Origin: Hofstenia miamia
Lineage: Eukaryota > Xenacoelomorpha > Acoela
Direction: 5' to 3'
NCBI GenBank assembly: GCA_004352715.1
Contig: SCFE01000097.1
Location: 318,639 to 382,638, forward strand
Length of the DNA stretch: 64,000 nucleotides
This document shows positions 23,864-35,429 of the stretch, piece by piece. Every line of letters starts with the position of its first letter. The stretch's first letter is position 1. Below the pieces are notes generated by a model. The model did no database searches. It saw only the letters and a program-made list of their open reading frames with translations, and had not been told where the DNA came from. Position numbers and translations under genes: made by a program.

Positions 23864-26800
23864 GAAAAATATTTAAATTGATAATGTGCAAGAGTTAACA
23901 AAATATAATTAATACTAAATCTTTGTGCTTATGAAGTCCACTCCAAATTTTGCGAATTAGCCTGCTTAATATTGATTATATACGTAAATACGAGTAATGC
24001 TTGTTTCGGTAAATAAAATAGTCCAATTGTTAAGAAATTCTACTTCTCTATATTTGCAAGTTTTTTCAATCGAGAAACAATGCGTTCTTGAGCTGGATAA
24101 ATAAATTTGTTAGGATATCAAAACATTAAAACACGTTATTTAACTGTAATCCACTGGTATTCCATGGGGTTTAATTTTAGGCTAAAGGTAGACATAGAAT
24201 TAGCAGGAATTCTATCACAATTTGAATGAATTAGTTGGTAACCAATATTGGTAGAGCATTGTGTTTACCTTTAGCATATCATGAAAGTGTTTCTTGTTAT
24301 TACATTCTCCAATTTCAAAAAAATCATATCTCTGTGTAAAATATTTTCAAATATTAATTAACAGTAAAAAAATTTAAGCAAGGTCGATGTATCGACGGAA
24401 AACAAAAATTGGCAAGTGATCTATGGCATGAAAACTTTGCAGAAATATTGCCTCAACCAAACGAAGATTGCTCATAAATGATGCATTTCCTTTTTGTTCT
24501 TAAAGTAGATACCAATTCAGCAAAAATATTTATTGTTAAATGTTCAATGATTTTAAATGCGTTCCAAAATATTGTCCACTCGAACAAATTATATTTCATT
24601 TCTACGACTGCATAATACACGTGCGTGTTCCATGGCATTGTTTCAAACGCATGGTTGCATTCTGATCAATTTTACCAATATATTAATGCAGGGTTAAGAT
24701 GTGTTTGTACTTTAAAATTTAGCATAATAAATTTTAATAAATACATTAACTTAAACCTAAGAATGATATAGACACATATGTATTTCAAGAACTTTGTTCA
24801 CTGTTTGTTTTTAATGCTTTGCTCGGCTTGTTTATGTCTCATTTGTGATGTAGCCATCATCTGATCTTTTAACTGAATACAGATAAACCTTTAATACAAG
24901 CACCACATACTTATTGAAAATATCAATGAATAATAAATACACGAACATCTTTCATATAAGTTAAATTTAGCACCATAAGTAAGCTTGTTTTTCAAAAATT
25001 TATAAAAGAAAATTACGCTATATTTTACATCGTCCTTAACTTTGTGAATTTTCTCATTGGAGAAATTTTTAAATGCTAAATTTGCTGTAAAAGCAGGATT
25101 AAGATAATTTTGAAGCAATTACAATCTCAAAATTACTTTCACACTTATCTATAAATGCTTTTTTTATTATATTTTTAGGGTTATTTGAAATAGCTCCACT
25201 CTTAGTATTTGCAAAAACACAAATTTATAATTATATTTAAAATACAAAGGTCTCCACATTGTTTGAATATTTGGAGGACGCCGTTAAATAATCTTAGTAC
25301 AATTTTACATTAGCTCGGAAAAAATGTTCTTATTATAAATATAGTTGAAATATTTATAATTTTTTCAATAAAGGTCCAGAAATTAGATGAATGCTGAAGT
25401 AATGAATTTTAAACGAATTCTGGTTACTCAGTCTTTTCCTTATTGAAAAGCGAAATATTTCAAACTGTGAATGACTTAATAATATGATGATAAATAAGAA
25501 CTACCCGGTTTTTTCTAAGCCTAAATTAAGTATAAACCAATGTTCAATATATTCGTCAAGAAGTTCTGGTCAATATTTTCAAAATGCCAAAATTTCAAAT
25601 AGCACAGTTAATTTAAAGATTAAATTTTTATACTTAAGTTATTTTTAATATAATTTGCAGATTTAAGAGAATGTTACCTAACTATATTTTTGATAAATTA
25701 GGTATTGTGATAAATATTTTTACTAAATATGAATTGTAGTTTGTGTTGTCAAAAAAATTCTAAGCAAAAATTGTAATGATATCATTAGCATTGAAAGATT
25801 GGTTCCGAAAAAACTTTTTTCAATTTTATCAACTCAAAAGTTAATAAGTATGTCATAATTGGAAATTTTCTAGTTTACACATTGCGCTAGACATTGTTTC
25901 TCCCGAGAGTTTATGTGCCCCTTTAGCACATTTTGCAGATAATCTCGGTTTGCCTTTAACAGTTCAAGTTTTTGCGTCTTGATTCTAAGCAGGAAATTCA
26001 TCTAACATTAAAATATAAGTATTGAAGCAATATATTGTATGTTAGATGTCGAAATCTGTTTCTTGATGCATAAGTATAGTATTTACTTGATGGATAACAT
26101 CACTTCTATGTAATACCTTTCAAAGGTATTATGAAATCATATGTATCCAATTGCACACTGAAACTCTAATTTAGTAATTTTGTTTTCAAATTATGAAACA
26201 AGGGTCTCCAAGATAAAAACCTCGTAGGCGTAGATTTTTCTGAAATAATAGAATTTTTGCAAATGATATTGGTTTTGGTAATGGCAGGAACTCATTTTCT
26301 TAAAGCACCCATTCTTTGCAATTTCAGTCCAAAAATATACAAAATTTGGGATTTACAACCATCGCAATTGTAATTTTACATTAGCATAATAAACTAATAT
26401 TACCCTATATCTGCATGTGATCAACTTCACGGGCCATTAAAGTTGAATTAGGATAAATTTCATCTCATATGATAAAACGCTAAGAATAAACCTGCAATGA
26501 AATTAAGAAAACGATTATATAACTACTTTCTGTATAAAGGCTAAAAAATAAAGTACCGGGAATAACACCATTTTAAATTTCATTTTTTTCACTTGTTTGC
26601 ACTTCGTTCAAATTAAATATACATATTCTGTTTCATAGTTAAATACTTACAAAAAATTTTTTAAGATCATTAAGAACTCCTTTAAAATATTTGGTCCCCA
26701 TTCCATTGGATATGATTCCAGTTAAGTCCCATGTGGTCCCACCTCATATAACCTTGACTTTGTCTCAGTTTTTTTTCATTTAGATCCCAAGCTTCAGTGA

Positions 26801-27390
26801 AATAGTCCTAGACAAACTTGTCAACGAGCCTGAGGCGAGCTTTAGCAGAGTATTGAATATACAACGAGCCTTTTTTAAGCAACGGACATTTATGTTACTT
26901 CTTGTTAATTTGATTATGCAGATTTTTCATATTTTTTCATTCAATATGCCTTTCTTATAATCTTATTTTACAAAGGTTTATTAAATAATAGAAAATCTAA
27001 TATGTAAAAAATTCTGAGAGCAGAATATTTTTAAAAAATATACAAGTCTGGTCCTAGATTCCAGTGGCACAGGACTGGGAAAAGTATACTTTATAGGACT
27101 GTACTGCCCGCAGATGCTTACTTAGAAAACAAATTTTCATAATTACAAAGTTAACTGTGCTTAAACTTTAATTACTCTACATTGAAAATGCAAATTCTTC
27201 GTTTGATTCTGCAAACGTACATAATTACGATGTATGATCCTTTCTGTTCAGTTCAGTAGAGGAACGTGTGTTTAGCTAAATTTTTTGTTGTACATGCATT
27301 ATAAAATTGATTACTTAAATTATAAATATAAATATCATTGGTTAAATCAGACTTTGTATAAATAGAGTAGTTGAAGTTGAAATAAGTTGA
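22910..27390. other. AT-rich intergenic stretch
   Basis: Contains an (ATT)n microsatellite at about 23826-23863. The open frames (for example 24453-24638 and 24891-25118, minus) look like chance. I see no gene, RNA or transposon in these 4.5 kb. Confidence 0.6.
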
Positions 27391-27397
27391 TGAATAA

Positions 27398-27403
27398 TTT
27401 AAT
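27398..27403 (-). terminator. Candidate poly(A) signal ATTAAA for the USP gene
   Basis: The minus strand reads ATTAAA about 100 bases past the USP stop codon. It is a common variant of AATAAA. Confidence 0.4.
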
Positions 27404-27503
27404 AAAACCAAATTTCAAATTAAGTGCAAATGTTATATTTACTAACTGCTAAAGGCGTCAAATAGACGAATGGTGAATCCGCAATGAAATCAATGAAATT
27501 ATC

Positions 27504-27974
27504 CTAGTCATTATTCGACTTTGAAGCGGGTACTATGAGAACCGGAATGCCAGAGTGCATTGTAACATATTCACTAACACTGCCAAGAATAGCTTTCTTT
27601 ATTTTCCCAAGACCACGACAGCCAATTACAATGAAATTTATCTGGGGATTCGCTTTGACAAAAAGACAAATAGACTTACCAGGATCAGATCCTTCAGTAG
27701 AGACCTGGAAAAGCATTTGATTGGGGTTGATTTGATAGGACTTTGCTTTGGACTCAAATAACTTTTTAAGTCCGCAGATATGTCGGTCCTTAACAGCGTA
27801 AAGTTCGTCGAGACAGTCCTGTGCGCTGCCAGATGTTGACACTGCATCCATGTAGTGAAAAAGTAGAATCCGATCACCCGGGTATTTCACGTGTTTGCAG
27901 TAAAACTCGAATGCTTGGTCAGAATTAATGCTTCCATCGACTGCAATTAGAAGCGTGCGCTGGTATGCCGACAT
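27504..27974 (-). CDS. Universal stress protein (UspA family)
   Basis: A complete single-exon frame of 156 codons. Residues 7-15 read LLIAVDGSI, the beta-1 strand with the conserved Asp that contacts adenine and ribose. Near the C terminus (about residues 117-133) is GCRGLGKIKKAILGS, an exact match to the ATP-binding motif G-2x-G-9x-G-(S/T), followed by the usual PVLIVP strand. Length fits single-domain USPs (140-160 residues). Family members are soluble ATP-binding homodimers linked to stress survival; the exact role in animals is poorly defined. The start has A at -3 (aggaaATGtcg), and no longer in-frame start is evident. No intron, signal peptide or membrane segment is seen. Nearest neighbours are transposon relics. 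It is the only intact recognisable gene here. Confidence 0.95.
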   Translation of the reverse strand: MSAYQRTLLIAVDGSINSDQAFEFYCKHVKYPGDRILLFHYMDAVSTSGSAQDCLDELYAVKDRHICGLKKLFESKAKSYQINPNQMLFQVSTEGSDPGKSICLFVKANPQINFIVIGCRGLGKIKKAILGSVSEYVTMHSGIPVLIVPASKSNND

Positions 27975-28300
27975 TTCCTAGGCGCAGTGATCGTTGAGCG
28001 TAAATTGTTAGAAATTCTCTCGAAAAGCAAACGCTTTTGGTTCTAATTGAGCCACTAAACTCCGCAAACGCGCAGTGCACAACTAGCTACTTTATTGGAA
28101 AATAGTTGCTTTAGACGCCGGAGATTCGATAAATACTAGATTCGATCATCAAATTACAGCTCAGCGCGGACATTATCTTATCACTTGAAGTTTACATTCT
28201 CCATCGTTGTCTAATTTTTATTAGAACTTCATTAGACCGTCAATTTATTTGTTTACAAAGAACGGTTATTCTTCCTATCAAAATAAATTAGCAGACGCAA
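27975..28300 (-). promoter_or_regulatory. Upstream region of the USP gene
   Basis: About 300 bases that are less AT-rich and contain several CpGs (for example near 28060-28170) directly before the USP start. It is plausibly the promoter by position and composition only; no TATA box or heat-shock element is clear. Confidence 0.3.
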
Positions 28301-28936
28301 TTAATTATGCATAAGGTAAGTCATCCGCATTTTGAAAACACATTTAAGAATGCTTACCACATTTATGTAAACTGCAAACTTATTTACATGTATCTTATGA
28401 TTAATGTAAAAGTGAAGTTTCATTGGTGAGTTGGGAATGGTATAATTTTAAACTATCTTAGCAGCTGAAAATGATATTAGCAAGCTCCTACTGTGTCTTG
28501 TGTACCATTCTGAATCTGCAATTGCAAAGGCTGCTCATCAATGTTAGACAAAAGCTCTGGACGACAGGCATTCGTTTAGTAATGCCTGCAACTAACAAGA
28601 AACAGTTTCTTACTCAGCCCTATAATGGCTGCATATTATATCCTCGTCACTTTATAATATTTGGATTTATGTGCATATTATGCATAAAATAGAGAACATT
28701 AATTGAGAATGTATTATGTCTGGTCTCCCTCCAAATCTTTGCCATAAGATAGAAATCCTGTTTACGTTCCTGAGCTAGGCTTTACCATCCTTGATTGTAC
28801 GTTTCACTATTTTTGTTTCAAAATCAACAGCATCTGGTAACGCAAATATTGAAATATTATTGCTAAATATGCGAATGTTAATCACGTATTGTGTAAAATA
28901 AGAAGAAAGATGGAGGCCTTATCTGGCGAATTCAAT
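28300..28936. other. Unannotated stretch
   Basis: A short frame at 28471-28692 (+) has no recognisable domain. Nothing else is seen. Confidence 0.5.
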
Positions 28937-28940
28937 TTAA

Positions 28941-29828
28941 CCCCTTAACGAAGGAAGCCATATTATTGGCCCCTATATTTTGGTCTTCTAGGGCAGGAAC
29001 ACCAATATAATGGCGTAATTTTTTTTCACTCTTACGTAATGATTTAGTGCATAACTTGTCATTATTGAGTGGGTTGGTATATCTCTGCAAGATTATCATT
29101 ACGACAAAGAGACCTCTTGCTGAACGTAAAATAAATGATATTTTAATCGAAAGTGATGATAAATATGATTTATCAAGTGAAAGCAATTTAGGTGATAATG
29201 ATTATGCTCCAATTATGGGTTCGTGCTCCTGACAGTAAAATACTTAAGAAATCTAACAGGTTTACGTTTCGTGCTGATTCGGGCAAATTACAGTGTGATA
29301 CTAGTGTTTTGTCAATTTTTGAGGACTTGCATAACGTTAAAATAATGGAATGCATTGTCAATGAAAACAAATGTGTATGCTGAAATATTTTAGGGCCAAA
29401 ACGTATCTACACCATCTCAGCCTAAAAAAATCTCATCAATGTGTTGTGTGCAGTGCAAGAAAGGCAAGAAAAAGAGTTGTATGTTCTTGTAAACAATGCA
29501 ATGTATATCTATGCATTGACAGTTGTTCAAAAGTTACCACACTTTTGAAAATCTTGCCATTTTAACTGAATCTGTCTAAATAAAAATGGAAGTTAGTGTT
29601 TCTAAAATTTTTCATATTCTATGATTTTTATAGTTTATTTTATATTTTAAAGGTGTTTTTGGCGTTTTTCTTATTTGCGTCCATAAAACTTTAAAAACTT
29701 TTATGCCTTATATTGTAAAATAAATTTTGTTAACGTTTTATGAACGCCAGTACAAAAATATTATAAAACGATAAATTCGGCTCGTCTGTAGCGATTAAGT
29801 ACCTATGACAGCACTCGTCATTAAGGGG
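28941..29828 (+). mobile_element. piggyBac-type element, internally deleted
   Basis: The ends are inverted repeats. The left starts CCCCTTAACGA right after TTAA (28937-28940). The right, reversed, starts CCCCTTAATGA. piggyBac elements insert at TTAA and begin with a run of C, so this fits; the right-hand TTAA has decayed to AAAA. The 888-bp length is far below a full element (over 2 kb), so most of the transposase is deleted. The interior keeps only the two ends of the coding region, described separately. Confidence 0.75.
29047..29565 (+). pseudogene. piggyBac transposase remnant (N-terminal acidic part joined to C-terminal cysteine-rich domain)
   Basis: The first frame (to 29232) carries an acidic region, LIESDDKYDLSSES then DNDYAP, like the disordered acidic N terminus of piggyBac transposases. 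After two frame changes, the 29371-29565 frame gives HQCVVCSARKARKRVVCSCK then CNVYLCIDSCSKV. This is the cysteine-rich zinc-binding C-terminal domain that binds element ends; the order C-x2-C, C-x-C-x2-C, C, C is clear. The whole catalytic core with its DDD residues is missing. It cannot be an active transposase. It could in principle encode a DNA-binding fragment, but the frameshifts argue against that. Confidence 0.65.
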
Positions 29829-30109
29829 AAAATTTATAAGTGCCACTTATAAACATTAAGAAACTATTATTGTGGAACTGGAACAGAGCTACTAGAATAC
29901 ATTGACTGGACACAAAGACAAATTTAGAAGTAAATGATTATAATAATAGTCAAAGTAAATTTATTTCTCAATAAATAATAAGAATTAAAGTAAATTTTAT
30001 TGCTTAAGTTAATAACAATAACTACAAATTAACACACACAAACAAATATAAATATACAAAAATAAAAATATGCACCTTACTTAAAGGGCTTAAAACTTAC
30101 ATAAATTGA

Positions 30110-30640
30110 TTCCAGGTGCTAGATTCATTTGCAATTCCAATTATGGTTTGCTTTTTCAGTAAAATTTCCTTTAGTTTTTCTTAAAATATTTATATTTTTT
30201 TTCAGTTTGAATTTCCACACTGAGATTATTCCACAATTTCGAACACATAAATGTAAAGGAATCATAGCGATTGCTAAAAAGTTTTTTGCTTCTTTAATTG
30301 TGTTTTAAGAAATCATTTAGGAACTTAAAGGAATTTGAGCTATTAACATATTAATGTATTATGCAGAGCGATTGATATTCGATGTAATATAAAGGTGATA
30401 GTATCTTATACCGTTTATATTAAGTCTCTGGTGGATTCGTGTTTGGGGATATAATTAAATGATCTCAAAGACCAGGTGTACATTTTTAATGATGATGTTT
30501 TATTTCTAGCAGTTATATGTTGAAAGAGAAAGCAGCAATAACTAAATTCACGGATTACAAAAGAACTAATAAACTGTTTATGATATGAATTCCCTAGATG
30601 CCGTAATAAATGATATAAAAATTTAATTCCAGATACCATT
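30110..30640 (-). pseudogene. CR1-like LINE C-terminal fragment
   Basis: Minus-strand frames match the LINE copy at 38.7-39.2 kb. MVSGIKFLYHL here corresponds to MASGVKYLYHL there, both followed by NSYHKQ / NTYHKQ. After frame breaks, SKLWNNLSVEIQ corresponds to TKLWNNLDHEIQ. This is the region after the reverse transcriptase, ending in the WN-x-L block typical of CR1-like and related LINEs. The 5' side is cut at an (AAT)n tract at 30646. Confidence 0.65.
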
Positions 30641-30644
30641 TTTC

Positions 30645-30645
<1 letters not shown>

Positions 30646-30684
<39 letters not shown>
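30646..30684. repeat. (AAT)n microsatellite
   Basis: Thirteen or so ATA units. A second shorter run lies at about 30769-30788 and abuts the next LINE fragment. Confidence 0.95.
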
Positions 30685-30786
30685 GAGAAGAAAGCAATTT
30701 TCTTTCCAAAATATTACTGATAAAATAAAATATTAACAAATCTAAACATACAAAACTAATAAACACAATTAATAATAATAATAATA

Positions 30787-31312
30787 ATGTAGATAGGCTG
30801 TACATGGTAAGGCATAAGAGAGGGAAAGGACTGCTAAGTGTGGAGGAAACTGTAGAAGCAGAAGTACTAGGGCTAAAGGAATTCCTAGAAGCACAACCTA
30901 GAGGGTCAATACTGGAGGTCACTAAGGAGTTAAGGAAGATAAAAACTGAGAGTGAAAGAAAGACAGCATACCAGAGTAGGATGGAATTAGAGAGACAAAC
31001 AAGGTATAGGCAGAAGACAATGCATGGAGAATACTGGAGGAACACAGAAAAATGTGACAGAGAAGAAAGCAACAAGTGGTTAAAGAAGGCAGGACTAAAA
31101 AGAGAAACAGAAGCACTGATAATGGCAGCACAGGAGAAAGCAATAAGAACAAACTGGGTGAAGAAGCATATAGACAGAAGAGTAGAAATAAGTGATAAGT
31201 GTAGGCTATGGAAGAAAGAGGCTGAGACAGTAGATCACCTGATAGCAGAGTGGGAGAAGTTGGCACACATTGAGTATAAGTTCAGGCATGACACGGTGGG
31301 AAGAATGGTACA
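30787..31312 (+). pseudogene. LINE C-terminal fragment with degenerate CCHC knuckle
   Basis: Open from an (AAT)n tract to the N gap (175 codons). It begins VDRLYMVRHKRGKGLLSVEE, which fits the D-R-L-Y-x-P-R-x-x-G-G-R-G-L block after the RT of LINEs. It continues through KAGLKRETEALIMAAQ and ends in CRLW-x(5)-ETVDHLIAEW-x(2)-LA. Related LINEs have a C-x2-C-x(n)-H-x4-C zinc knuckle here; in this copy the second and last cysteines are both Trp. R2/CRE-like and some other clades carry this knuckle; which clade this is I cannot say. The frame has no stop. It is far richer in GC than its surroundings yet has only one CpG. Confidence 0.7.
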
Positions 31313-32121
31313 NNNNNNNNNNNNNNNNNNNNNNNNNNNNNNNNNNNNNNNNNNNNNNNNNNNNNNNNNNNNNNNNNNNNNNNNNNNNNNNNNNNNNNNN
31401 NNNNNNNNNNNNNNNNNNNNNNNNNNNNNNNNNNNNNNNNNNNNNNNNNNNNNNNNNNNNNNNNNNNNNNNNNNNNNNNNNNNNNNNNNNNNNNNNNNNN
31501 NNNNNNNNNNNNNNNNNNNNNNNNNNNNNNNNNNNNNNNNNNNNNNNNNNNNNNNNNNNNNNNNNNNNNNNNNNNNNNNNNNNNNNNNNNNNNNNNNNNN
31601 NNNNNNNNNNNNNNNNNNNNNNNNNNNNNNNNNNNNNNNNNNNNNNNNNNNNNNNNNNNNNNNNNNNNNNNNNNNNNNNNNNNNNNNNNNNNNNNNNNNN
31701 NNNNNNNNNNNNNNNNNNNNNNNNNNNNNNNNNNNNNNNNNNNNNNNNNNNNNNNNNNNNNNNNNNNNNNNNNNNNNNNNNNNNNNNNNNNNNNNNNNNN
31801 NNNNNNNNNNNNNNNNNNNNNNNNNNNNNNNNNNNNNNNNNNNNNNNNNNNNNNNNNNNNNNNNNNNNNNNNNNNNNNNNNNNNNNNNNNNNNNNNNNNN
31901 NNNNNNNNNNNNNNNNNNNNNNNNNNNNNNNNNNNNNNNNNNNNNNNNNNNNNNNNNNNNNNNNNNNNNNNNNNNNNNNNNNNNNNNNNNNNNNNNNNNN
32001 NNNNNNNNNNNNNNNNNNNNNNNNNNNNNNNNNNNNNNNNNNNNNNNNNNNNNNNNNNNNNNNNNNNNNNNNNNNNNNNNNNNNNNNNNNNNNNNNNNNN
32101 NNNNNNNNNNNNNNNNNNNNN
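31313..32121. other. Assembly gap (809 N) between two converging LINE fragments
   Basis: A plus-strand LINE tail enters from the left and a minus-strand LINE 5' part from the right, so the gap probably hides the ends of both. Confidence 0.95.
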
Positions 32122-32464
32122 GATTTGCACAAAGACTTCTAGCATTTATGTAAACAAATTTGAAATTGTTTTTGTAGTTAGCCATAATATTTTCTACTTG
32201 ATTATCAGTATATACTGGACCCGGATTAGTTTCTACATCGCCTGAGAGTAAAATTGTTAATTTGATGATCTCAGTTAGCTGACAGATTATTAATTTATAT
32301 ATTTTTAGTGCACCATAATTTGATGGATGTTTTGTTATTATATTTCGATTATTGTAGCTAAGTTTTAGGGATACAGATGTTGTAATTTCTAGTTGCCCTT
32401 TAAGTAAAATTACAAAGAAGTTTAAAAAGAAAAAGTAACAATAAATGTACCTGAAGAGCGCCAT
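32122..32464 (-). CDS. LINE ORF2 N terminus: hydrophobic leader, 2A motif, start of endonuclease (partial)
   Basis: The frame runs 114 codons into the gap. Residues 5-21 are strongly hydrophobic and aromatic (YIYCYFFFLNFFVILL), like a signal or anchor segment. Residues 76-83 are DVETNPGP, an exact 2A motif (D-V/I-E-x-N-P-G-P), preceded by LTILLSG as in other LINE 2As. Translation would be expected to release the leader after Gly82 and resume at Pro83. Residues 101-112 (FKFVYINARSLC) match the first strand of the APE-type endonuclease (hxxNhRSL). The start lies two bases after the stop of the upstream ORF1, suggesting coupled re-initiation. The endonuclease catalytic core and RT are in the gap or lost. 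The visible part has no stop. Confidence 0.75.
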
Positions 32465-32466
32465 GT

Positions 32467-32829
32467 CTAGTTTTGGAAGGTATGTGGAGTCGGAAGAAGA
32501 AATCGACGTGTTGATGAGGATGTGACTTTTGCGTAAGACGTGTGAGGAATTCGAAATGAGGAGTGAATGATTGTGCGAGGAACAAAGAAATCTTTTAAAA
32601 TTTGCGTTATAAGCCTGATTCCTCGAGGAGAAAGATGGATGCCATCATTAGCTAAGAGGCTGAGGTTGACAGTTCGATATGATAGGAGAAATTTGTTAAA
32701 GACCGGGATAACGTTGAACTTCTTTGCAGATAGATTGGTGAGGATTCTATTAAATTCAGCAATAATAACAATAATAATAAAAGTCAATGCTTGTGTGAAT
32801 GTTATGTAGGTGTTCAATATTGGATGCAT
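32467..32829 (-). CDS. LINE ORF1 C-terminal part, SGNH-esterase-like
   Basis: This frame of 120 codons ends two bases before the LINE ORF2 start. Residues 57-72 read LSLLANDGIHLSPRG. This fits the last block of SGNH/GDSL hydrolases, where D-x-x-H supplies the catalytic Asp and His, and it is preceded by FNVIPVFNKFL. CR1/L2-type LINEs often encode such an esterase domain in ORF1. The N-terminal blocks with the nucleophile Ser are not visible; upstream sequence is AT-rich with an (AAT)n-like run, so ORF1 is 5' truncated or shifted. The first Met is probably not the native start. Confidence 0.6.
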   Translation of the reverse strand: MHPILNTYITFTQALTFIIIVIIAEFNRILTNLSAKKFNVIPVFNKFLLSYRTVNLSLLANDGIHLSPRGIRLITQILKDFFVPRTIIHSSFRIPHTSYAKVTSSSTRRFLLPTPHTFQN

Positions 32830-32839
32830 GTTTCAAATG

Positions 32840-35050
32840 TTTGAAGCATGTTGCTGTCTCCTAGCGTACCATTGTTTTATTAGAATAAGAGTCAAAGTGA
32901 ATTTATTGCCGTAATCTGCGATGCAAATTTACAATCTACATGTACTAATAAAATATATATAATATAAACTTGTGCGTGTGCGTGGCATTCTAGTGCTACA
33001 ATAATAATGATTAATAATAATAAAATTATTATTTCTTATTAAAATTTTTATTTAATGTTTATTAAGTTCGATAATTTCCAAGGATTTATATGCAGTTGTC
33101 AGTGGCGAATCTAGCGGGGACTCCTGGCGGCAGTCTACCCCACCAGCTAAAATTTTAACAACATACAATTGCTTTTAAGGAAATGATAAAACTTTTGTTT
33201 ACTCTCATTTCGTTAATACAAATAATAAAACGAAAATCTTACTTATATGAACTTAGAATATCCCCTAATTTGGCATTTTGGGATCAATTTAAGTCTAGGT
33301 CTTTTTTTCAAAAGTAAGTTTATCGAAAAAAAGTGTTTCCTGGAATAATCTTACACATAAAATTCACTATCTTAGCCAAAATTAAAAAAAATAGATATTT
33401 GAAAAGCTGCGTTGGATTTTAAGTCTAATGGTTAAACTGTAATACACAATAATTCTCTACAATAAAAAAGTTTACAATAAAAAAACTAGTCTTTTTATGA
33501 AATAATATAATACACTTTTTATAATGTAAAGTTTCAATGGAAATAATTTACCAATATTCTAAGTAATCATTACATTATGAATAAAATGAACGATCTAACT
33601 AAGATGTTTATATGAATTTATCAAACTATAAATATGTAAAAAAGTTTTAAATGTGTTTACATTTCAAAGAATTTTATAAACATTTTAAATATACCTTAAG
33701 TTATTTTTACCAATCCGTTACTGTTAACTTGTGCTTTTTTGTTTTTTATATACACAGTGATGAATTTGAATATACGAAAGCATTTTAATACAATTCAAAT
33801 TGTTTTATTAAGTTGTTTCTATCTGAATGATTTACATTATTTGAAGTAGTAAATAATTATGTTGAAATAATTATCCGCCTAATCGTCATGCTTAAAAAAC
33901 CAACTTAAATTTTTAAATATCAGGTTTTTTTCAAATTTTGGTGATTTCAGTGAATTCTGCGTGTAAAATTATTACAATAAACATCTTATTTTTATTGATA
34001 AACTTATCTTTGAAAAAGGAGGCTAAATTTTAATTGATCTGCAATTTTGTGGGTCTCAAAATTCTAAAAAACTATCATTCTAAAAAGATTCTGATTTTTT
34101 CAACCACATCTCAATACCTTATTTTTAATGCTGATAATAGATCCACTTATTATTTTGTTTGCCTTGCAACTCCTTTAATAAATAATCATTTTGATTGTTT
34201 ATTATTTTTTGCAACTTTTGTATACATTTCTTATCAATATTTTTAAAAGAATCGTTTTGGCTAAATTTGTAAAATTTTTAAGATTTGCTAAAAATCCTGT
34301 TGAGGATCACTTGTTTGACATTAAAATAATATTTTCCGTTTTCGAAATTAGCACTGCAGTTTTCATAGGTCTTCAGTCTTGTTGTCGAGTTATTAGGGTA
34401 CTCATTTTAATTAAAATTACTAATGTAGCAACTAACGGTTAATTGTCAGAAGGAAAACTTTCAGATAATAGTAGTTTGAAGTCTATTTTTACCCCCGTGT
34501 AATGACATAATGCAACTGCCATTTAGGTGCTTTTCGCTACATTTTTTTGCAATTTTGAAATTTAAATCAATAATGACTGATCTTGTGTCCCTCCATATAT
34601 CTTAATAGATATTTTTATTTATTACCTTCATGAAGTAGACCCTATTTTCACCTCTGTTTCTCTGACTGTCTGTCTGTTTTTCTGTTTGTAGGCAAGATTT
34701 CTCAAATAGTAATGAATTGATTTCTTTAAGATATATGTTGGTGTAAATTAGATAAATTTAGAATCATTGATGAAGTGTTGATTCTGAAAACATCTATGAA
34801 TCAGGTTAGAGCAAATATCTTGAAATTTTTGCATTCAATTTAGTTGAATACATATCAAGTGTATTCATGCTTTCCCTTGAAAGTAACAGATATTTCTGAA
34901 TTTAGTACATTTAAGTTATTTATGCGCTATTTCCAGGAACTGATTTGTTATATCAAATCTTTAACCAAATGCTCAGAGCATCAAATTGAGAAATCAAACA
35001 AATGTGTATTTATATTATGCTACATTTCACAAATTTGTTAAATTTAAGAA
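32840..35050. other. AT-rich stretch without recognised gene
   Basis: Poly-purine and AT-rich sequence with chance frames (34034-34246, 34191-34442). A motif cagtggcgaatctagcgggg at about 33099 resembles a DNA-transposon end, but I find no partner. Confidence 0.5.
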
Positions 35051-35059
35051 AGTATTCAA

Positions 35060-35425
35060 AGAAGCTCAAGCAAATATGCCTAGTAGGGATTCAACTTCAG
35101 CACATTTCAATTTGAAAACATGTTTGAAATTTTTTGAAATGTTTGCAAAAAAAAATTTTGATGAAGAAAAATGTTGAACACCTGAATTACTTCCATTATT
35201 AATATTCTTAGTGTAACCAAATTGATTATGATCCAGTTGAGCGATTAGTTTGTGATTGTCACTATTGTAAATAATTCCTTTAAGAATTTTGGTTGGAAAA
35301 TGGATTGTTAGTAATGGTCTAAAAGAAAAATCATTTGAATACTTGCTTTTAGGGATAGGCCTCATCATTGAAATTGTAATTATATATTTGAATAAATGAA
35401 TGTATTTCATTAGAATATATTTCAA
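35060..35425 (-). pseudogene. LINE reverse transcriptase N-terminal fragment
   Basis: The 119-codon minus frame contains MRPIPKSKYSNDFSFRPL, then KILKGIIYN and NQFGYTKNIN. These correspond to RT motifs 1-2a of non-LTR elements: h-P-I-x-K, then N-x-x-x-a-R-P-I-S-L, then K-h-h-E, then Q-F-G-F/Y-R-K. The catalytic YADD block and everything after it are absent. It is an isolated internal piece, open but clearly truncated on both sides. Confidence 0.7.
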
Positions 35426-35429
35426 TTAG

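Noticed and set aside
27535-27877. Plus-strand and alternate minus-strand frames within the USP gene
   Set aside because: Shadows of the USP reading frame without domain or start context.
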